A DNA stretch of 8,495 bases from Candidatus Thorarchaeota archaeon (lineage in GTDB: Archaea; Asgardarchaeota; Thorarchaeia; Thorarchaeales; Thorarchaeaceae). The stretch is taken from positions 1 to 8,495 of the forward strand of contig JABCSP010000083.1 of NCBI GenBank assembly GCA_018238825.1, given 5' to 3'. Shown piece after piece: positions 1 to 8,495 of the stretch. The notes beneath the pieces are model-generated. The model saw nothing but the letters and a program-made list of their open reading frames with translations, was not told where the DNA came from and made no database searches. Every line of letters starts with the position of its first letter. Position 1 is the stretch's first letter. Both the position numbers and the translations under genes were made by a program.

Positions 1-1238
1 TGGGTACTCCAACAATCTTCGCTGATGGCGATACGATGGCTGGTGACCATGTTGTAATCGATAATACATGGACACTCCCAGCTGTTGCTGGTGTGCCTGA
101 GTATCATATCACAAACTCAAAGTTAGCGCTCATGAGCGGTCTCTATGTTTCTATTGACGGTACTTATGCAGATCCAGCTGGTGTAGATGATTGGCCAGTT
201 CCACTGACCTCAACTGCAATCTACAACTGGGAAATTGTTGAAGGTATCACTGCAGGAGACAACGTACAAGTAGCACTAGATGCTCAGCACAACGCAGACC
301 CATCATTCGATGTTTGGGATTGGGAAGATGCTGACAGCGATGGTGAAGTTGATCTAGACGAGATAAGCAGCACTTCATTATTATCAGTAGATAATGGTGG
401 AAACGGAGCTCCTGAGTCTGGTTCATACACTGCAGCTGTATCTGGTGATATTGCAATACGCGTATACTGTTGGGAATGGGTATTCGATAATCAAGACTAT
501 ACCTTGACCGTAGATACTAGAGCATCAGTAGATATATTGAATGAGGCTGGTCAACCAGCTTACACTACATTCGATACCTACATGTTGTTCAGAAACATCA
601 CTATGGATGTGATCTACACCTGCGATACAGCAACTGATGTATCATTTGAGAACATACTTGGAACAGTTACATTTGGTAACTTCTTCGAGCCTGTTGTCAC
701 TGTGAATGATGCAGTTGAAGTTGGTACTGGTACTGACATCTACAATCTCACTTGGTCCAGCACTGATGCGAACGCTGATGATACAGCCTTCTACTCAGTT
801 TGGCTAAGCAGAGACGGTGGTACGACATTCGTGTTATTACAGCAGAACACAACAAGTACTTTCTACTTATGGGACTCAAGCACTTGGCTAGAGGCTACCT
901 ATATGGTGATGGTACGTGCTTACAGCTGTGATCTCCTCACATATGTGATGGAAGACACCTATGATAACGGTACTCTGTACGCAGTATACTTGTGTGACGC
1001 TGGCGACCCACCAGCTGGCTATTGGCCAGGTGACTTCAGCGATTCAATAGGAACTGAATTTGCTGCAGGTGCAGTACCACCAGTAACAACAACCACTACA
1101 ACTACTAATACGACAACTACTACTACGACAACAACTGCCATAGTAGCACCACTTGACCCACTGTTGATTGGTCTGCTTGGAGGAATTGGAGTCGGCGTTG
1201 TGGTTCTACTCGTACTCTTCTTGATTAAGAAGAAGTAG
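1..1238 (+). CDS. Surface-anchored extracellular beta-sandwich protein, C-terminal part (5' end outside the window)
   Basis: The frame is open from base 3 without a convincing start, so this is the last 411 residues of a longer secreted protein; ATG 36 lacks a ribosome binding site and is probably internal. Numbering from that Met: residues 98-109 form a canonical EF-hand-type calcium loop (DADSDGEVDLDE); residues about 110-160 resemble a pre-peptidase C-terminal (PPC) beta domain, ending in YTLTVDT; residues about 220-300 look like an Fn3-type sandwich (SVWLSRDGG, then a Tyr/Trp-rich strand); 351-367 is a threonine stalk broken by one Asn; 375-397 is a single membrane helix; KKK ends the protein. 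There are five N-glycosylation sequons (Asn187, 237, 271, 311, 358) and four cysteines. Expected topology is a large outside domain on a glycosylated stalk with a tiny cytoplasmic tail. Such C-termini occur on Asgard and other archaeal subtilases and adhesins, but no catalytic region is visible, so the activity is unknown. Confidence 0.8.
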   Translation, partial: GTPTIFADGDTMAGDHVVIDNTWTLPAVAGVPEYHITNSKLALMSGLYVSIDGTYADPAGVDDWPVPLTSTAIYNWEIVEGITAGDNVQVALDAQHNADPSFDVWDWEDADSDGEVDLDEISSTSLLSVDNGGNGAPESGSYTAAVSGDIAIRVYCWEWVFDNQDYTLTVDTRASVDILNEAGQPAYTTFDTYMLFRNITMDVIYTCDTATDVSFENILGTVTFGNFFEPVVTVNDAVEVGTGTDIYNLTWSSTDANADDTAFYSVWLSRDGGTTFVLLQQNTTSTFYLWDSSTWLEATYMVMVRAYSCDLLTYVMEDTYDNGTLYAVYLCDAGDPPAGYWPGDFSDSIGTEFAAGAVPPVTTTTTTTNTTTTTTTTTAIVAPLDPLLIGLLGGIGVGVVVLLVLFLIKKK

Positions 1239-4200
1239 TAGTGGCACAGAGTCGTTGCTAACTATAGTATAACGGAAAATGGAGGCTTCGGCCTCCATCC
1301 CCCTTCTTTTTTGTTCTTCTAACAATCAGTGAATATCTGATTTTATAGTGCGCTAATACTAGTATCTAAGCAAGTGCTAGAAATCCAGAGGTTTCCTATT
1401 CAAATCGCTCTCGTACAATAACCTCTGAGAGATTTCTTCTAGGTCTCATTTCTGGAATATTTCCCTCAATCTTTCCAACTGGAATAATAGATACTGGTCT
1501 CATGTTTGAGGGGATTCGAATTATTGTGGAAACTTCATCCTCGTTAAATGCACCAATCCAACATGCACCGTAACCAAGTATGTGAGCTGCATGTAGAATA
1601 TTCAAAGTGAGTGCAGCCGTATCCTGAAGAACGTAGAGTGAACTACCTCGTTCTTTGTATCTTTCAGCAGATTCTTCAGGAACTCCACACACTACAAATA
1701 CGACTGGAGCTTTTGCCAAGAACGTCTGACCACCTGCAGCAATACTCAATTGACTCTTCGTTTCTTGATCAGTGACAATGACAACTCGCCATGGTTGACG
1801 GTTTCCTGCACTTGGAGCACTAAATCCAAGCTTCACAATATTCTCTATTACTTTCTCATCAATTGGCTCAGATGAGAACTTCCTGATGGAGCGCCTGTTT
1901 CTAATTTGATTAAGACATTCTTTACTCATTTCATAGCACCTCTGGATTGACGATGTTTGGCGGTATCTTTCCATCCAATGCCGCGATTAGATTCTCTGCA
2001 CACATACGTGACATAGTGGTTCTGGTATTCTTACTTGCACTCCCTATATGTGGAACAATAACTACATTGTTCAAATCCAGAAGGGGACTGTTCTTTGATA
2101 TTGGCTCTTCTTGGAAAACATCAAGCCCTGCACTACCTATGTGGCCTTCTTTCAGGGCATTATAGAGTGCAGTTTCATCAACGACTTTCCCTCTAGAAGT
2201 ATTAACAAGAATTGAACTTTCCTTCATCATCTCAAATTCTGCTTTGCTGATGAGATGGTGGGTTTCAGAATTCAATGGGATGTGAAGAGTTACAATATCT
2301 GATTCTCGAAGAAGAGTGTGCAGATTTACATGTTTTGCATCGAGTTCATTTTCAATATTCTGATTTCGAGTTCGAGAATAATATATGATCTTCATATTGA
2401 ACCCTGAGGCACGACGTGCAACAGATTGCCCAATTCTCCCCATACCAACTATTCCGAGTGTAGCTCCATAGATGTCTGAACCAAGTAACATCTCCGGACC
2501 CCACGCAACATCCCATTTTTTATCTCGGATGTATCTATCAGCTTCTACAATTCTTCTGGATGCTGCCATCAATAAAGCCCAAGTCAGATCTGCTGTTGTT
2601 TCAGTCAGGACTCCAGGTGTGTTTGTTACAGCAATCTTCCTTTTCGTTGCAAGTGAAACATCTATGTTATCATAGCCAACTGCATACTGTGCAATCACTT
2701 TCAGTTTTGGTAATTTATCGATAACATCCTCTCCGATTGGGTCAGATAGGAGAGTTACAAGACCTTCACAGTCTTCTGCATTCTGAATAATTTCCTGTAT
2801 TGATGGTGGTTCTTGTGAGGGCCATACAGTAGTATCAAACTTTTCAGTGATCATTTTTAGGCCTTCATCCGGTATCTTCCTAGTTACAAAGACTCGTTGT
2901 TTCAACAGCAACACCTATTCGATTATGAATATATCAACAGTATTTATCCTCTTGAATTATACTACATAGGACCTAAGAAACTTGATTGACTTAACTAACA
3001 ATTCCTCATTCAGGTCATTTATCACATACATTCACTCGATATTTTATTTCATGAATAAGTTTATCTTCTCATTTACGAGTACTTACTTGAAATTGTGGGT
3101 TTCTGCTGTGACCTTATCTCTTATATCCGGACGAATCGTACTTATTACAGGGACAGAAAGACCCGAACATTGGCAGGGATGGTAAAAGTAAGATGTCTAT
3201 TGAACTACCACGCAGTGCAATTATTGTATTAGATCGATTAACCTCAGAAGGTCCAATGACACCGAAGGCCATTTCCAGCAGAGTAGATCTTGCACCACGA
3301 ACTGTAAGTTTTGCATTGAGAAAACTCATGGGTCAGAGTCTGTGCAAAAAGATACCAAATCTCAGTGATATGCGACAACCACTATATGCCGCTGATATGG
3401 AACGCGCAAAGGCACTAAGATTGAGGTTTGAGCACGTCTTCAGACAAGTTCTTGTTTAACCTCTCATGTCCTTCCTGTTCAGTTTCTGGATTTCATAGGT
3501 TTTCCAATAACCCACTCATTATTCAGTATAATCACAAACTGACGCTATGTTAATATCATTGTTCTTGCGATTAGAATATAGATGGTTAATTATGGCTCAC
3601 GAAGGACTTGTGATTTTCTTGATTATATTAGGAGGTCTTCTCCTATTGGGTTTCTATCTGGGTCCCAACAAGGAAGTCCGATTAGTCAAGCGAAATGAAG
3701 GGAAAATAATGTTACTACCTTCTGCAATACTTTTGTTCGTTCTTTCAATAATTATTTTCAGTGGTGTCCTTGGTTAGAATTATGGATAAGTCATATCTAC
3801 TAATCTGCAAAATGTTGCGGCTGATACAATATCTGCAGTTGTTCCCGGATTCAGTAGATTACCCTCTTCACGCAGGATTTTATCCAAGCTGACTATCAGA
3901 TTCTCTGGACCCTTTTCCTCAGACCAGTTCTTCATTGTCGTTTGTGCAAGTAGTTGAATCTCCTTTGCGCGTTTTCTTCCTGCCTTCTTCACTATCAGTC
4001 CATCTGGCCTTTGGGACAACAGCCAGACAAAGGATCGAACGATTCCTTCTTCGAGATTATCCAACTGAGTTGATACCTTGCTCAGATAAGGGAGTACATC
4101 ACCAAGAATTCTCTGGAACCCATTGGACCACTCATTACTTATTTCGTCAACTTGAGATGACATTTTGAATAGGTCTGCTAAACTTACATTATCTTCAACA

Positions 4201-7200
4201 AGATTCTCTATTGCCTTTGGATTGTCAAAGTCATAACGTCGATGAAGATCTGACCACTCTGAATCTTCTTTTATCATACTACCTCCTGGTCGAGTAAGTT
4301 CGAAGGCTCTGTAGAGATAAGTTGCATCTGCTACGGATGTATGTTCTATGATAGTTTGGCAATATTGGTGAATTCGTTTAACTGAGAATCGTGGTACTTC
4401 AGCAAGACTGGCCGCTGTTGCAACTGTCAATGGCACATAAAGCAGAATCGATCCAAGGATTGTATTTCTTTGATTTAATCCTGCTAGCGAATCATTTACG
4501 CAGATGTGTATTAATTCACCTAGACCTACTTCGGATGGTTCCAAGATTCCCCTAGCTAATGCAACCCCCTTTGTTGCACTTTCATACAACCCTCTGGAGA
4601 GAAGTGATGCGCTAGCCAGAAAATTTCTGTAATCCATATCTGAAAAACATGCAGTTCTGTTTACGTTTCCTGGTTTTGGAGAGCTTGCTTCTAAGAGCAA
4701 AGATAATTGCCCTAGTCCAACGATTTTCCAGACAATGTCGTACATTATTTTTCAAATATGATTGGGGCCGTTTAAGGAGTATGGTCAATCCACAGAAAAA
4801 GTGTAAATAGCTGATTATCTATCAACGCCTTGAACACATTATGAGTCTACCAGCACGTATCTCATTTTCACAGATAGGTATCATCGTATCTATAATCTCT
4901 TTTCTCTTTGTTCGAGGAGTCTTTGTGCTCATCACTATTGGTGGGCCTTTTTGGACACAAGTAGGAGGTTTCCTTGGTGTTGCATTTCCCTTAGCCCCAG
5001 TAATAGTTCTTGGGTTTGCTGCTTGTGTGATTTCCTATGGATTTTCGTATCTGGGTCTTTGGATGATGGACAATAATTACTACATTCTTGGAGTTCTAAC
5101 GATTTTCTTGTCAGTGGTACTAATCCCTGGTGGATTGGCAGCATATTCTTGGTTCTATTTTCCGCTAATCTAGAAATCAGTGATCATCGGAAGAATCTCA
5201 GTAGCCCGACCTCTTAGTACAATATCAGCTACATCATCCTTGTTTGTTCCTTCGAGATTAATCAGAATAACTTGTGCCCCTGCATTCTTTGCAAGTTGAG
5301 GTAGAAATGCTGCAGGGTATACTGTAAGGCTAGTACCAATCACTATCATCAAATCTGTATTGCGACACAACTCTACCGCTTTCGCCATTGGCTCTTTGGG
5401 CAGTGGTTCTCCGAAAAGAATTGCCTCTGATTTCAGGATACCTCCACACTTCTCACATTTTGGAGGAATCTCTCCTTGTGCAACACTCTCATGGACCTTC
5501 TTCTCGAAATATTCAGTTTTACATTCAATACAATGTGCACAAAGATAATTACCATGTAACTCGATGACTTTCTTATTGCCCGCTGATTGGTGAAGATTAT
5601 CGATATTTTGAGTTATAACCCCAGTCAATTTTCCCTGAGATTCTAATTTCACCAAAGCTAAATGCGCAGCGTTGGGTTCAGCTTTGATGATAGTTTCTGC
5701 CAATTCACGTCCCATTGTCCAGAATTTAGTAGGATCCCTCATGAAGCTTTCAAGAGTTGCATGTTCCAAGGGGTCGTATCTCTTCCAGAGACCTCCCTCC
5801 GATCTGAAATCTGGAATTCCAGAGTCTACGCTGATACCCGCCCCTGTGAAGGCTGTGATCTTATCTGCACTGATTACAAGTTCCCTTGCCTTCTTAATTT
5901 CAGCATTGAGCGACATGTTGATTTCCAAGTAATGATAACCCCTAGAAGATGTTTTCTATTTTTGGCTAGTACGCATAAGTCATTTCCTCTGTCGAAAGGT
6001 TTTTTATTGTTAAAATCAGGTTTCGCCCGAGTCACCAAGGGGAACTGTTGTCGAGGATTCAGTCCCCGCACGACATTCGTGTCGGTTTCCTTTCTGTACA
6101 GCACTGCTAGTCAATGCACACAAAGGTAGGCAGAGTGAAGACGCAATGCATGAAGAGCACAACAATACACAGAACGAAGGCAACGACGTATCTGACGAAG
6201 TTCTCCTTGACATTGAAGAAGACTTAGAGCTAATAACTCAGGACCCGTTAGCCACAAAGCTTGATGAAGAGTGTGAGAAATCAAAGGATCTCTTTGATCA
6301 ACTCCAGCGATTACAAGCTGAATTTGAGAACTATCGAAAACGGATGGATAACCGCATCTTTGTGGCAAGGAAGTTTGCGAGTGAGGAAATTCTATTGAAA
6401 TTCCTTGATATCTATGATAATCTTCTTCGTGCACAGGACATGGATTTTGAAACGGACCCAATTTCAGCTAAGAAAGGTATTGATGCAATTATGCAACAAT
6501 TCGATAAGACCTTACATGTTGAGGAAGTTCGCCCAATTGAATCAATTGGGAAAATATTCGATCCATATTACCAGCATGCGGTAAATCGGGTTAGCGACCT
6601 TGACAAACCTGATGGTGTTATCCTCGAGGAATATCAAAGAGGTTACATGCTCAAGGAAAAGGTCCTCCGACCCGCAGTCGTATGCGTAAATCGTCATGAA
6701 ACTCATTCTACTCAAGAAAATGATGACAATGAAAGTGAAATCAAAATAGATGAAAATGGTGAATAATAATGTCAGGAAAGATTGTAGGTATTGACTTAGG
6801 TACAACGAATAGCGGCATAGCCTATATGGAAGGCGGTAAACCGACTATAATTCCCAATGCTGAGGGAAAAAGACTAACCCCCTCTGTTGTTGGAATCACA
6901 CCGAAAGGAGAAGTAATTGTGGGTGAGCTTGCTAAAAGGCAAGCCGTATCGATGCCAGAACGTACTGTTCGATCAATTAAACGAAAGATGGGACAGGATT
7001 ACAAAGTTACGATTGGCGATAAGGATTACACTCCACAAGAAATCTCAGCAATGATTCTCACAAAAATGAAGAGAGATGCTGAGGCATATCTTGGCGAACC
7101 CATTACGAGAGCAGTCATTACAGTTCCCGCTTATTTCAATGATAGCCAGCGACAGGCTACAAGGGATGCGGGAAAAATAGCCGGATTTGAAGTCGAACGA

Positions 7201-8495
7201 ATTGTTAACGAACCTACTGCTTCTGCTCTAGCTTACGGACTTGGCAAGAGCAAAGAAGTGAAGATTCTTGTCTATGATCTTGGTGGTGGTACGTTTGATG
7301 TGTCCATTCTCGATATCAGCGAAGTTGATGGCGAAGTTGTGTATCAGGTTCTCGCAACCAGTGGAAATACACAATTAGGTGGAGATGACTGGGATAAACG
7401 GGTCATTGATTGGATGGTTAAGGAATTCAAGAATCAAAGTGGTGTAGACCTCTCTGGAGACTTGTCTGCCATGCAGAGGGTTCGTGATGCAGCTGAACAA
7501 GCAAAGATCGAATTGTCAACTGTCATGCAGAGCAACATCAATCTTCCATACATTACCGCTGATGAGAGTGGTCCAAAACATCTGAATCTGGACCTTGCAC
7601 GTTCAAAGTTTGAACAGATGACTGATGATCTAGTTGATGCTTCAGTTGGACCAATTCGTCAAGCACTATCCGATGCTAAACTTGAGCCTGAACAGGTAAA
7701 TAAGATTCTGCTTGTGGGTGGAGCAACACGAATGCCAATGATTCAGAAAATAATTCGTGACCTCTTTGGGCAAGAAGGCGACAAAAGCATCAATCCTGAT
7801 GAATGTGTTACATTGGGTGCAGCGGCTCAGGCCGGAGTTATGGCAGGTGATGTTACGGACATTCTACTGTTGGATGTAACTCCTCTTACTCTAAGTATCG
7901 AAACATTAGGTGGTATTGCCACAGCTCTAATCGAGCGAAATACAACTGTTCCAACACGAAAGAGTAAGATTTTCACCACAGCTGCTGACAATCAACCCGC
8001 TGTTGAAATTCATGTTGTTCAGGGAGAACGAACACATGCTGCTGATAACATGACACTTGGAAAATTCCAACTCGTGGGAATTCCACCAGCTCCAAGAAAC
8101 ACTCCACAAATCGAGGTCACTTTTGACATCGATGCTAATGGTATTGTTAATGTCAAAGCGAAAGACCTTGCAACGGGTAACGAACATTCAATTACAATCA
8201 CTGCAAGCACTAACCTCGAAGAAGATGATGTTAACCGCATGGTCAAGGATGCTGAAAAATTCGCAGAGGAAGATGCTAAACGTCTAGATCAGGTTGAAAC
8301 AAAGAACAAAGCTGACCAGATGATCTATCAAGGTCAGAAGATAATCAAGGATCTTGGAGACAAAGTCCCAGAAGATTTGAAGAAAGAAGTCGAATCAAAA
8401 TCTGCAGAGGTCCAGATTGCTATTGAGTCTGAAGATTATGAGAAGATGAAGGCTGGAACTGAGGAGCTTCAGCAGATTATCTACAAGATATCTGA

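Overview
This looks like chromosomal DNA of an archaeon, most likely an Asgard archaeon of the Thorarchaeota/Lokiarchaeota kind. The evidence is: a large secreted protein ending in a threonine stalk, one membrane helix and a short lysine tail; a Pyrococcus/Thermococcus-type glyoxylate reductase; a CitG-family protein without citrate lyase genes; TATA-like boxes close to start codons; GAGGTG/GGTGA-type ribosome binding sites; and moderately AT-rich DNA. The phylum is an inference from protein style; no rRNA or marker gene is present to settle it.

Layout. 1-1238 (+): 3' part of a gene for a surface-anchored extracellular protein, then a strong hairpin with a UUCG loop that can end transcription on both strands (about 1279-1314). 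1396-2914 (-): a two-gene operon, a D-2-hydroxyacid dehydrogenase/glyoxylate reductase followed one base later by a nitroreductase-fold flavoprotein with its own clear ribosome binding site. 2915-3192: divergent promoter region. 3193-3459 (+): small winged-helix DNA-binding protein. 3592-3777 (+): two-helix membrane protein, tail to tail and two bases from a CitG-family gene (3780-4745, -). 4841-5173 (+): three-helix membrane protein whose stop codon overlaps that of a sirtuin (5170-5916, -) through a shared CTAG. 5917-6145: divergent region with a GC-rich, hairpin-forming segment. 6146-8495 (+): grpE and dnaK, the latter running off the window.

Function. grpE-dnaK is a standard Hsp70 chaperone module, with dnaJ likely to follow outside the window. 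The dehydrogenase and nitroreductase are probably co-transcribed redox enzymes. The sirtuin and the CitG homologue are single enzymes, each convergent with a small membrane protein of unknown function. There is no CRISPR array, transposase, tRNA or rRNA, and no convincing defence or mobile island. The gene content is ordinary for such a genome. The most interesting unexplained signal is the GC-rich, potentially switch-like structured segment (about 6017-6085) ahead of grpE; the orphan CitG homologue comes next.
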